Positions 44,870-55,215 of a stretch of DNA of 64,000 nt are shown piece by piece. The notes beneath the pieces are model-generated. The model was not told where the DNA came from. It ran no database searches and saw only the letters and a program-made list of their open reading frames with translations. Source of the stretch: Peromyscus leucopus (Eukaryota > Chordata > Mammalia > Rodentia > Cricetidae); the NCBI RefSeq assembly GCF_004664715.2, contig NC_051067.1, positions 64,126,982 to 64,190,981 on the forward strand, given 5' to 3'. Both the position numbers and the translations under genes were made by a program. Numbering within the stretch: position 1 is the first letter of the stretch; the number at the start of each line of letters is the position of its first letter.

Positions 44870-44946
44870 GGGGTTGGGGGGAGATGCAACTCAGGCCCTC
44901 ATGTTAGTAGGCAAGCACTTTACAAATTGAGCTATCTCCCTGGTCC
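44870..44946 (-). mobile_element. ID/B4-tail SINE fragment
   Basis: 'caactcaggccctcatgtta', 'agctatctccctggtcc'. Confidence 0.7.
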
Positions 44947-45124
44947 ATTTAATAAAGGTTTTTATTGGCAGAGTGAGACAGATGAAAGGGTGGAGCCTGG
45001 AAGCAGACCACAGGCACAGGCGGTTGTACAGACCGGCTTTAGAGGCAAACAGGAAGCAGAGAGCGGCTAGGCAGTGGCACCCCTCCCCCACAGCTAGGGA
45101 GGGCAGATGCGGCGTTGTAGGAGA

Positions 45125-45250
45125 GTTGATAGCAGAGTGGGTAAAGATAAACCTGATGACCTGAGTTTGATGCTGGGATCCCCGTGCTGGAAGGAGAACC
45201 AGACTCCCCTGAGCTGCCATCCGACCTCCGCATGCATGCTGTGGCTCCTC
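45125..45250 (+). mobile_element. B3 SINE fragment
   Basis: 'gtgggtaaagataaacctga', 'acctgagtttgatgctggg', 'gctgccatccgacctccg'. Confidence 0.65.
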
Positions 45251-46115
45251 TTCCAGCAAATCATGAATGGATGTTGCTGGGTTTCAGTCAGATCACACAC
45301 CTCCAGACACACACTGCAATGACACTTGCATGCCCAAGAGAGGATGTGCTGGGTCCCCTTTCCTAAGTCGGTAGCAGAGTTGGACCCTCCCCATGACTTC
45401 TCTGTAAACCAACTACAATCGTGGCGGGCTCCTTTCAACGTCTCTCTGCACATCTTCCAGAGACTCACCGTGGGGATGAGGTCTCTCTGGGAACACTTTA
45501 AAGCTCTCAGCTGCCCCACCCCCTTGCTTTTTATGTTTTCCTCCCTTGATCCATCCCTTCCTTTTATTTCCGTATACTTTCATCCATGTTGTTCTCACAT
45601 ACAGCATGGCCTGAATCAGGCATCAGGAAAGTCCAGGGCTGATGAGGGTTTGGGAGGGAGTCTTTCTTCCTCATGGACTTAAATGATGCCCGATGAAGGC
45701 TTTGACGGGCAGACATAATAATTGCTCCTCTATAAATGCAAAGAGCTTCCCCGACTGGCTGGGGAGCCTGCTTTACACAGGATTTCCCCCAGGGACTCTG
45801 GAAGGCAGGCAGGTGTTCATTAGGGGACCCCTCCTGCCTCTGCATTCACACAGCTACCCCCCAGACTCTGGCCTGCTCAGGGTGATGTCACAGGACTGTG
45901 AGGGAACAATACATTTGCTTTGGTGGGAGAAACACCTGCTGTTCCCCAGTCCTCAGCTTGCCTGTGCCAGAAAGGGCTCTCAAGTTCACAGCCTAAATTA
46001 AGGGATATTTCCAGAGAATATGGAGATGCTGACCCGAGTTGAATCCTGGGATGGCAAGCTTCAGCTATTGCCACTAGCTCAACTACTGTCTCCACTTTTT
46101 CTCTTTAAAAAGATG
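45251..46115. other. Unassigned intron
   Basis: No repeat or exon recognised. 45690-45800 (CATAATAATTGCTCC, CTATAAATGC) is conserved-looking by composition only. Confidence 0.3.
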
Positions 46116-46119
46116 CCTG

Positions 46120-46348
46120 GGAGCTAGAGAGATGGCTCAGTGGTTACGAGAGTCTACTTTCTTTCTTTTTTTTTTTTTGTAGAAGACCTGGATTTGGTTG
46201 CTAGCATCCATATCAGGTGACTCTCCACTGCCTGTAACTCCGATTCCAGGGGACCTGGTAATCCCTGGCCTCTGTGGGCATTGTAACAAATGTATGCAGG
46301 TACACATACAAATACTAAATAAATAAATAGGTTTTTGTTGCTGTTTTT
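46120..46348 (+). mobile_element. B2 SINE carrying an internal T-rich insertion
   Basis: 'gagctagagagatggctcag', interrupted at about 46160-46180 by ttctttctttttttttttt, then resumes 'gaagacctggatttggttg' and ends aaataaataaatagg. Target-site duplication AAGATGCCTGGG occurs at about 46110 and 46352. Confidence 0.88.
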
Positions 46349-46351
46349 TTA

Positions 46352-46554
46352 AGATGCCTGGGTTTAGGATCTGACTCTATTGGTAAAATACTGGTTAAAC
46401 CAGTATGAAAACCTGAGTTTGGATTTTTAGTACCCACACAAAATGGTATGATGGCATGTGTCTATGATCCTCATACTGGGTAGGTGGAGAAAAAAGGATC
46501 TGTGGAGCTTACACTTGTGCACATGGACACATATACATGCATACACCAGGTATG

Positions 46555-46587
<33 letters not shown>
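46352..46587 (+). mobile_element. B4 SINE with (CA)n tail
   Basis: 'gtatgaaaacctgagtttgg', 'gatggcatgtgtctatgatc', and a terminal CA tract. Confidence 0.7.
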
Positions 46588-46588
<1 letters not shown>

Positions 46589-46867
46589 TGCTCTGCATAT
46601 TTGATGCTGCCCTTATCTTGAACTATGGGGAATACAGATGACTTCTTTGGATGTAAACATCCCTACACTCCCTGGGAAATGAAGTTAAGTCCTCTAAGAT
46701 CAAAGAACACATTAGAGTTCATCCAGATCAGGTGTGATAAAACACATTAGAGGATTGTTGTATGTACTTCTCCTTGAACAACGGGCACCAGGATCCATTC
46801 AAACTGGAAGTCCTCATGACATAGCACACTGAATTACAATCTAACAGGCTTTAGGGGCTGCATTTGC
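46588..46867. other. Unassigned intronic sequence
   Basis: No repeat or exon recognised. Confidence 0.35.
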
Positions 46868-46929
46868 TAAAAAACAAACAAACAAACAAACAAACAAACA
46901 AAAACAAAACAAAACAAAACAAAAAAAAA
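46868..46929. repeat. (CAAA)n/(CAAAA)n repeat
   Basis: Seven CAAA units followed by CAAAA units and an A run. Confidence 0.95.
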
Positions 46930-47500
46930 CCTCACTCCTTACTTGGTGCAAAGTCATTAAAAAGCAGGATGAAAACCTGGAATCTTTCCCTTCACTTTAC
47001 CGTCTCCTTTACTTTGGGCTACCTGCACATCTCCGCGCATAGGCTTGTTAACCACGGAGTGTCCTTAACCCATCTTTTTCTCACCAAGGCTGGTGGCAAA
47101 TACCACAGTAGCAGAGGCATCTTACTGTTGGATTTTTAGAATGTTCTGGTCAAGCTCTCTATGAGGTACCTAAAGATCTGTCCCAAACCTGCAGTCACCT
47201 TAGATTCTAGGAACATCCAGGCCTCTCAGGAGCGACCCATCACGTGTATGAGGGCAGTTGTTCATGATGACAAGGCTGTACCTTGGAGCCGGAGCACACA
47301 ACTCCTGAGAATCAGCATGAAGCCACTTTGTGAGACCAGAACCAAGGCCATGGTTACCGGAACCACACCTTGGCTGAGACTGCCTCAGTATGCACTGCTC
47401 TTGCCCCTACCCCATTTCCACCTCTGTTTGAACCTAAAGCTCATGTCGGTACCCCAAAGATAGACTCAGGGTCATTGGACCCTTTCATTTGTTCCTCTCG

Positions 47501-47555
<55 letters not shown>

Positions 47556-47720
47556 AGATTAAACCTCTCTTCTCTGCTTTTCACCATCACTAATCTCTTT
47601 AATTGGCATACTGGGGCTGGGAGGCCATGCCTGGTCTCTTGGGGCTCTCCAAGCTGGGGCTTGTACCCCGAAGCTCTGACAATTAATCCATTTGCTTTAT
47701 TCTCAGGGAATTGCAGAAGA
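46930..47720 (+). other. Unassigned block, possibly LTR-derived, with (GA)n
   Basis: A 26-unit GA tract (47502-47552) is followed by 'attaaacctctcttctctgc' and 'ctggggcttgtaccccgaag', faintly like an LTR end. The open frame over 47161-47463 has no domain. The LTR reading is weak. Confidence 0.2.
47502..47552. repeat. (GA)n microsatellite
   Basis: About 25 GA units. Confidence 0.97.
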
Positions 47721-48224
47721 GGACATTGTCCCAGCACTTGGGAACAGCCACTAAAATTGGAGTCTTAAAATTGGCTCTCCACAGCATGTGTGGAGGTCAG
47801 GAAGTCTTAGACAAGGTCAAGGTATTTGTATGGTCGTTGTCATACTTAATGGTGGCTAAGAGTGTCCAGAACTTAGGAGTTATTAAAGGGTGTGTACAGC
47901 AAAAGGGTAGAGATGAAGAATAAAGGTGGGATCATTTTAGGCTACCCTGTCTAGCAACAAACATAAGGTCTCTGTGCACCTAATGTCCTTTGCCTAGGCT
48001 ATGGCCAGTGCTCAGAGAGTGTGGCTTCGCTGCCGCCATTTTGATAAGAGTCACTTGCCTTGTGGTATACTGCTGGTCAGAAGTAGACGTTTGGAGGGGG
48101 GTAAAAACAATATAGGAGTGAGTCCTCTTAAGAAACCACCCCTTTGACCAAACCTGGGCTATGAATCTGTGATCCAGACCAGGGGGCCCTGAAACTCAAT
48201 TATGAAGTCTTCGCTGATCAGCCA

Positions 48225-48342
48225 CTAAACACTGGGACAGTGATAACTACCTCTTAAAGTTTTGGTGATGAGTCAATAAGTGATCGCTTTTGAAGTTCCT
48301 GGTACACAGCAGGTGCTCAGTAAAAGTGGACTCATCTTTCTT
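48225..48342 (+). mobile_element. MIR fragment
   Basis: 'ataactacctcttaaagttt', 'gtacacagcaggtgctcagt', the sense MIR 3' core. Confidence 0.75.
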
Positions 48343-48659
48343 CTTCAACCAGAGACTGAATCCCCACAAGAATCCCTCAGTCCCTCATTGCTTTGACAAG
48401 GAACTTAGCTATTAAAGGCTAAGTCCTTTTTTTCATGAACTGTTATCCTCCGTCTTGGAAACCATGAATAAATCCTGACAGTAAGGAGAACAGAAAGCAG
48501 ACAGCTTCCCTTGGACCTGAACTTCCTCCTGAAGCCTGGCCCTGAATAGCACCCTTGCCTATCATGAACTGCTGAATACCAGTCCCATTCACTGCTAAAA
48601 ACACCTTAGGCACACTTGCCCCAGCCTACTGCTTCTGTAAAGTTAAAATTATACTTATA

Positions 48660-48757
48660 GGGGAGGGAGGGAGGGAGGGAGGGAGAGAGACAGAGACAGA
48701 GACAGAGACACAGAGACAGAGACAGAGAGACAAAGAGAGAGAGAGAGGGGGGGGGTC
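48660..48757. repeat. (GGGA)n(GAGACA)n purine-rich repeat
   Basis: Six GGGA units, then AGACAG hexamers, then GA and a nine-G run. Confidence 0.95.
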
Positions 48758-49284
48758 TCCAGCAATATGCCTAGAGACTGCATGGCTTTTCAATGTTTAT
48801 CAGAATTTTAATTTGGAAGGTCCCTGAGTGCTCTCCCCACGATCTTCCCTGTGGATAGCTCTTGCGGCTTGCTGGCAGGTACATACTGCATGTGCTGGAG
48901 AGATGCGTTTTGCTCTGCTGCTGATGTCATTTTTAATACAATTAAGAATGCACCCTCACCAGGCCAGGAGAATAATGAAAAAGTCCACAAGTACTGGATC
49001 CCCAGGAGGCTTGGAAGGGAAGACCAATTTAAAGCTGAACGATATTTTTTTCTGAAGAACAGCTATGCAAAGACAGTGCACCCTTCCCACTGTCTTCCGG
49101 TACGCCAATTAAAGGGGCAGGAGCAGGTGATGGAAGACTGTACCATGCCACATCCTGAAGCAGGTTTATAAACAGTCAACTCAACACAGATGGGGCATTC
49201 AGGGTGAGACCCGATGTTAGATGTTTACACTGGTGGTTTTGGCCAGATTTTGGTAAACGTGTGCCTGGATAAAATCTATTGTTT
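48758..49284. promoter_or_regulatory. Candidate conserved non-coding element
   Basis: Non-repetitive, with words such as TCAGAATTTTAATTTGG, CATTTTTAATACAATTAAG and GCCAATTAAAGG. Possible enhancer, judged from composition only. Confidence 0.3.
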
Positions 49285-49630
49285 TAGAGGTTCAGTGGGC
49301 CAAACACTGGCTTTGCAAGTGTGAGGATCACAGTTCAGATGTCTAGAACCTGGGTGTGCTGCCCTGCCTGTAACCCCAGAGTACAAGAGGCCAAGATCAA
49401 ACACCCTGGAGCAAACGGGCTAGCCAGACAAACCCAAACATTCTCATCTCAGTGAGAGAATTTGCCTTCATGTATAAGGGAGAGTGTAATTGAGGAAAAA
49501 AAAAAAAAAAACACCACCACCAGCTGTCAACACTGGACCTCCACATGTGCTCACGCACCTCTGCATATGTTTGCCCTCACACATGTAAACACACGATCAC
49601 ATATGCACACACACATAAATATGCAAAAAA
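49285..49630 (+). mobile_element. B4 SINE
   Basis: 'gaggttcagtgggccaaac', 'ctgggtgtgctgccctgcc', an A run at 49496-49510, then 'tgtgctcacgcacctctgc'. Confidence 0.7.
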
Positions 49631-49944
49631 TTAATTATTTTCCTACACTCTATTCATTTCAAAACAATTTACAAGAGGTTTATAGAATTTTAAATAGTAT
49701 AAAATAGGGAGATTGAGACCAACATGGTTAAGATAAGAAAAATCACTGTAGTTTCTCATTATCCATAGTTCTGTTTCCTGTGTTTCCAATTATACACAGT
49801 GAACAATGAGCTAAAAAAATTGATATCAATACAACTTATGTTGATAAAATACTAGCACTTATGGCACTAATGTAAGTATGAATTTATATTGATAAAATGC
49901 TAATGTCGATAATAATAGAATAGTAACATTTCCCCTCACTCTTT
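49631..49944. other. AT-rich unassigned intron
   Basis: Two related TTGATAAAAT(A/G)CTA words near 49842 and 49890 suggest a small old duplication. Confidence 0.35.
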
Positions 49945-50045
49945 CTGTTTTTGACACAGGTAGCACACACTGGCTTTAAACTCATAACCCTCTTGTCTTA
50001 GAAACCCCAATGCTGGGATGACAGGTATGTGCTACTGTGCCTGCT
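49945..50045 (-). mobile_element. RSINE1/B1-like fragment
   Basis: 'tttgacacaggtagcacac', 'caatgctgggatgacaggta'. Confidence 0.6.
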
Positions 50046-50339
50046 TGCCTTAACTCTTTCAAGATATCACATAATTTTCATAACAGTACATTGTTACCAT
50101 TATTCTAGTTTATTATTGGTTGTTAATTGTGCCTAATTTATCAGTGAAACATCATAGGTGTGTATGCATAGGGAAAAACAAGGTGTATATAGCCTTTGGT
50201 ACTGTTGGTAGCTTTAAGTATATCCTGGGGGCTTTGCAAGGTATTCATGATATAATAAGGGAAACTACTGTAATTCTTACTGCTGGGCACCAAGTCTGAA
50301 TGTGTAGAGAAAAACATGAGCTTTAAGAGAAGACAATAA

Positions 50340-50512
50340 AGATCTGGGTAGGTGGCTCAATCAGTAAAGTGCTTGCCCTATGAGCGTGAAGACCTGAGCT
50401 TGATTCCCAGAACCCACATAAAAATGCCAGGCATGGTGGTGCATACCCGTAATTCCAGCAGTGAGGAGAGGGAGACAGTCAGACCTCTGGGGCTTGCTGG
50501 CCAGTCAGGCAA
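50340..50512 (+). mobile_element. B4 SINE
   Basis: 'agatctgggtaggtggctca', 'gaagacctgagcttgattcc', 'ggcatggtggtgcatacccg', 'ggggcttgctggccagtca'. Confidence 0.88.
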
Positions 50513-51444
50513 GCCTCTTCCCGGAAGTGGAGCCAAGAAAGGGACACAAGAGAGTATGTCTTCAGCATGGTTTCTGGGATAAACAGAACTGCAGCCGATG
50601 ATCCATCAGCTTCTAGTCTAGTTGTGCGGATAGTCCAGCACACACGCTCTCTGTGCACAGTCCTCACACCTCAGAACAGATCTGCAAACAGTCTCCTGAA
50701 ACCTAGTGTGATATCTGGAAGAGTCTTGATGTTGGCTATTGAGAGAAGTGGGTTTGGCTAGAAAGTCTGGAGGCAGAGTTTAATCAGGGGTCAAACATGT
50801 GCTTGTGTCTGTCATTGTTAAGCTGAGTGGCACTGGCATTTTGTCTTGATCCTGAAACCAAACTGTGCAAAAAACACAAAGTCAGTCCCAATTCGGGCAA
50901 AGCGAAACAGCCTCTGCAGACTAGTAAGAAGAGAGGCGGAATGTGCAGAAAGTCACGTTCAGGAAAGCAAAAGCAGATGAATGGAGCCCTGCACCCTTGG
51001 ACCTGAAGATGGATTGGAAATGCTGGCTGGTGTGGTTGGCAGGAGAACGGGGACAGCTTTGAACTTTCTTCTTGGGCAGTTCAGCAAGCACACCAGAGGT
51101 GTGGGAAAGAGAGGCCCACGGTGAGGAGAGAGGCAGGGGTGGAGGAGAGGGCAGAGGATTCCCTCTACTCCCCGCTTCTGATGGCCTGCTCTTTCATAAC
51201 GCTCTTAGCCTCTCTAGAGCTGTTTCTTTTGATGAATCCTCCCTTCTTTTTTCTATTTTGAACAGCTCCTTAACTCCTGACCTTGCTTGGCAGCCACGCT
51301 GTGGGAGTAAGGCTGGTCTGCACACAAGCGTTGGGTACCTGCTCCAACTGACCCAGCAGCTGTATGGCTGGGCTCACTGAGCCCGCAGAGAGTTACTTCC
51401 GTCAGCCTGGGGCATGTGCCCCAACGTGTTTCCGACTTTGTGTA
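50513..51444. other. Unassigned intron
   Basis: No repeat, exon or RNA recognised. Confidence 0.35.
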
Positions 51445-51815
51445 TACCTGTAAGGGTTAATATTGTTTGTCAACTTGACATGATCTAGAAAAAGGGAGGC
51501 GGGCCTCTGGGCATTTCTGTGAGGGAGTTCTAGGTTAAGAGAGGTGGGAAGACCCACTCTAAATGTGGATGGTACCACTCCAGGGGCTGAGGTTCCAGAG
51601 GACCGTGCAAAAAGGAAAAGGAGCGAGCTGAGGGCCTGCCTCCAGCTCTCTCTGATTCCTGACTGTAGGTGCACAGAGGCTGCTTCCTCAAGCTTCTTCC
51701 GCCATAAATGCTCTCCTATACGAAACTGTTCCCTTTGAGTGTGAGCCCAATAAACCCTTCTGTCCTGACGTGTTTCTGTCAGGTCTTTGTTACAGCAACT
51801 CGATAACGGACGGAC
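51445..51815 (+). mobile_element. LTR-like repeat (TGTTTGTCAACTTGAC family)
   Basis: 'taatattgtttgtcaacttg', 'gggcctctgggcatttctg', 'gtgggaagacccactctaa', 'cccaataaacccttctgtc', 'gttacagcaactcgataac'. This has the layout of a solo LTR, with a polyadenylation-like AATAAA near its end. Confidence 0.7.
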
Positions 51816-52099
51816 ACAGCTCCTCATGGCCACAGAGCTCGGTGGTCAGGCTGGACTGACTGCAGACTGGGCATGGACTGATGAATGAACGCAGGACGAT
51901 CGGATGGGTGGTGAAGGAGAGACGGGAGGAGATTTCGACTGATCAAAACCCCATTAGCCTGGGTTCTCTTCCCTCAGGCCTCTTGGAAGCTGTTGGCCAG
52001 TTTACCTGTTCAGATCCAACCTCGTGCCGAGTCCAGAATCTCCCAAAGCCCCTTGATGAACTCTTACTTAGCAGGGCTCAGGGAGGTATCTTTTTTATC

Positions 52100-52182
52100 T
52101 CCCCCTCCCTTCCTCCCTCTCTCCTTCCCACCTTCCCCTCCCCTTTCCCTTCCTTCAGTCAGTTCTTTCTTTCCTTTCTGTA
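52100..52182. repeat. Degenerate CCCT/CTTT polypyrimidine tract
   Basis: Nearly pure C/T over 80 bases. Confidence 0.85.
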
Positions 52183-52379
52183 GTGCTTGGGATGGGACTC
52201 GGCTTGCACATCCTGGGCAAGCCCGTGACAACTCAGCTACACCTTATATTCCCAGTCACTGATTTCTTTTCAATCGATATGATCCTGCTATGTAGCCCAG
52301 GTTAGCCTTGAAATCACAATCCTTTTGACTCAGCCTATTAAGTTCTGAGGTTACGGGGATGTGTCCTCATAGCTGGTCC
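52183..52379 (-). mobile_element. ID-like and RSINE1-like SINE pair
   Basis: 'gcttgggatgggactcggct' (ID-like) is followed by 'atgtagcccaggttagcctt' and 'gttctgaggttacggggat'. Confidence 0.6.
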
Positions 52380-53126
52380 ACAGAAGTATCTTTAACCATT
52401 GGGAATTTCCCCTCATTCATTGGGACTCTTCAGCTATGAACCCAGCACTGAGAACCAACACGGTCTTGTCCGCATATGACCCTACTGCATTCCACCCATT
52501 AGTGAACTGGAGAAGCTGTACCAGTGTGAAGGAAGGAGACCCAGGATAAAGACAGGCAATCCACTCTGCCTTTATCTCCTCCCTGTTTCTTCTTGTCCTA
52601 AGCAATTCATTAACTATATCGGGCTGGCAGGGCACTCTGCAACATTCAGCTGGAAGACTCTTAATGAGACGGTTCCCATGCAATGCCTCAGACCCTCTGA
52701 CCCCTCCTTGTCACCAGCACTGGGGCCTAGCCATGACCTCATCTGCAGTTGCATTGTGAGTTTCCTCAGCTGGCCTTGCTTGCTCTCTTGAGGCCTCACA
52801 TTCTCCTTTCTGGAATAGAGTTAATAGGCTTTGCATTCATAATAGTGTGTCAGCCTGTAAGAGGAAAATCATCACAGGCTATGACCCTGGGGCAGCCAGT
52901 GTCATCAGCTGCCAGGCTGAGTGTCCACTGGGCATGGAGCTGTCACCTCTCACCCCTTCATCTGGAGGAGGAAAGGTCAGACTGTGGCCCAAGTCACAGA
53001 CACAAAGGAGATGTCACTGTCTGTACAGCTGCCTTTCCCAGCCTCTCAGTCAGCCTCTCTGACTTTCCAGGAAGTCAAGGATGTGTTTAAAAGAAAACAA
53101 TGAAAACACATCTTCCTCCAAAGCTG
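52380..53126. other. Unassigned intron
   Basis: No repeat, exon or RNA recognised. Confidence 0.35.
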
Positions 53127-53215
53127 TGAGGACATGGGGACACAGCTCAGTGATAGTGCATTTGCCTACCACGTGCAAGGTTCTGGGTTTTATCCCCTAC
53201 ATCAACAATCAGGAA
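53127..53215 (+). mobile_element. ID-like SINE
   Basis: 'ggggacacagctcagtgata' and 'caaggttctgggttttatcc'. Confidence 0.7.
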
Positions 53216-53270
53216 AAGAGCCCTCATATAACAGCAGAGATCAAAATTCTTATCCCAACTCCACTAATGT

Positions 53271-53612
53271 GGTAGTTTGAATGCAACTGGTCCCATAATC
53301 TCACAGGGAGGGGCACTATTAGGAGGTGTGGCTTTGTTGGAGTGGGTATGGCCTTGTTGGAGGAAGTGTGTCACTTTGGGGGCGGGCTTTCCTATGCTCA
53401 GGATACCGCCCAGTGTCTCAGTCGATTTCCTGTTGCCTGCAGGATATAGCACTCTCAGCTACAACTCCTACACCACGTCTGCCTGCATGCTGCTATGCTT
53501 CCCGTCGTGATGATGATGAACTAAGCCTCTGAAATTGTAAGTGAGCCACCCCAATTAAATATTTTCTTTGTAAGAGTTTCTGTTGTCATGGTATCTCTTA
53601 ACTAAGACAACT
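53271..53612 (+). mobile_element. MaLR-type solo LTR (rodent)
   Basis: Begins 'gtggtagtttgaatgcaact', contains 'ggcactattaggaggtgtgg', 'ttgttggaggaagtgtgtc', 'cccaattaaatattttc' and ends 'cttaactaagaca'. It has the TG...CA ends and inner polyadenylation-like motif expected of an MaLR LTR. Confidence 0.75.
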
Positions 53613-53629
53613 AACTTCAGAATATTGCA

Positions 53630-53633
<4 letters not shown>

Positions 53634-53694
<61 letters not shown>

Positions 53695-53829
53695 GCAGAG
53701 TTTCTCTGTGTAATAGCCCTGGCTGTCTTCAAACTCACTTTGTAGACCAGGCTGACCTCGAACTCACAGAGATCCACCTGTCTCTGCCTCCTGAGTGCTG
53801 GGATTAAAGGCCTGTGCCAGCATGGCCTG
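53634..53829 (-). mobile_element. B1 SINE whose tail has become (TC)n
   Basis: The B1 body (53690-53829: 'gagtttctctgtgtaatagc', 'aactcacagagatccacc') is joined to a 50-base TC tract. Both lie between target-site duplications AGAATATTGCAGTTCT and AGAATTTTGCAGCTCT. Confidence 0.93.
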
Positions 53830-54111
53830 AAGAATTTTGCAGCTCTAAGTACAGTAAAGATGTGATCTACATACAGCCTGCCATCATGGACTTCATTTAA
53901 CCCAGTCTTACCCCAGCAGAACCAGCCCTTGCCCTCAGTTAGCACAATCCCAGCATGGCCATCTAATCTTCCTGAGAGGCCTTTTCCTGCTTCCCAGAGA
54001 AAGCAAAGGAAGATGATGAGAGAAAGGAACGATTTACCATGTATACTCATGTCTAATATCACACTGTGTGTTTGTGAATATGTGTATGTTTACATTCAGT
54101 ATCACAACTTG

Positions 54112-54287
54112 TAAGGGTTTTTGTTTCGTTTTGTTTTTTTAGTTTCTCAAGACAGAGTTTCTCTGTGTAATAGCTTCGGCTGTCCTGGAACTTACTTTGT
54201 AGATCAGGCTGGCCTCAAACCCAGAGATCTGCCTGCCTCTGCCTTCCCAGTGCTGGGACTAAAGGTGTGTATCACCACACCCGGCTA
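54112..54287 (-). mobile_element. B1 SINE
   Basis: T-rich tail, 'gacagagtttctctgtgtaa', 'gtagatcaggctggcctcaa', 'gactaaaggtgtgtatcacc'. Confidence 0.93.
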
Positions 54288-54294
54288 CTGGATC

Positions 54295-54345
54295 TTGTGA
54301 TGCATGCCTGTAATCCCAGTGCATGGGAGGCTGAAGTGACTGTAG
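54295..54345 (+). mobile_element. B1/B4 SINE fragment
   Basis: 'gatgcatgcctgtaatccca' and 'gggaggctgaagtgac'. Confidence 0.6.
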
Positions 54346-54950
54346 GTGGTGATGGGGTGGATTTCACGGACAAATTCAGGCCAACTGCTTTCGGAGTCCC
54401 ATCTTAACCACTGTGTCATATCACTCCCTATCTCTGGGAGATGTCAAAAACAGTCACCATGTTCCATCTGGGTGGTAAGCAGGCTGAATGGTATTTCACC
54501 AGCTGTGTATGAGTTTTCATATGGGGCAGAACATTCCAGAAAGCCAGAGAGTACAGCCTTAGCAATACCTAGCAGGAATCTTCTGTGCTTTCCTGGGGAA
54601 GAATGAATGAGGAAGAGAAGAGGTAGATTAAACAGAAGCTTCTACCCCTGGACTTGTTCACTCCTCTCTGTGGGAGATCCTGCTTGGCTATGCTACAGCC
54701 CTAGTAACCTAGCCAAGCTGCAGGAGGGTGGTGTTCACACCTGGATCTCACATCTGGATGGTCTAGAAGAAAGATGGGGCTTTCAGTACCTTGAGGTACC
54801 ACCTCGTTCCCCTTTTCCTCTGGAGAATGCAGACGTCAGAAATGCTGCTAAGTGAGTTACTGCTTAAGTCTCCTTATGAACACAGTCTATGGGCACATTC
54901 AGCACTTCTTTCTTTTTCCCTTTAAAGAGGCTACAGTATGAAATTCTTGA
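54346..54950. other. Unassigned intron
   Basis: No repeat, exon or RNA recognised. Confidence 0.35.
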
Positions 54951-54959
54951 GAATTATTA

Positions 54960-55111
54960 TTATTATTATTATTTTGTTTTGTTTTTTCGAGACAGGGTTT
55001 CTCTGTGTTGTTTTGGTGCCTGTCTTGGATCTCGCTCTGTAGCCCAGGCTGGCCTTGAACTCACAGAGATCCGCCTGGCTCTGCCTCCCGAGTGCTGGGA
55101 TTAAAGGCGTG
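54960..55111 (-). mobile_element. Cricetid-type B1 SINE, 5'-truncated
   Basis: (ATT)n and T-rich tail, then 'gacagggtttctctgtgttg', 'ttttggtgcctgtcttggat', 'gaactcacagagatccgcct'. It stops at 'attaaaggcgtg' and so lacks about the first 20 bases of B1. GAATTATTA flanks it at 54951 and 55112. Confidence 0.95.
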
Positions 55112-55124
55112 AATTATTAACACA

Positions 55125-55215
55125 GACACAGGGGTATCTCAGTGGAAGAATGCTGGTCTACCATGACCAGGTTCCATGTTCTATCCCTAGCAATGTCCAA
55201 CCCAACCCAACCCAA
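55125..55215 (+). mobile_element. ID-like SINE with (AACCC)n tail
   Basis: 'caggggtatctcagtggaag' and 'gttctatccctagcaatgt', then AACCC units. Confidence 0.7.

Noticed and set aside
47553..47700. Primer-binding site of an endogenous retrovirus
   Set aside because: The resemblance (TGGGGCTTGTACCCC) is short and imperfect, with no paired LTR or coding remnant nearby.
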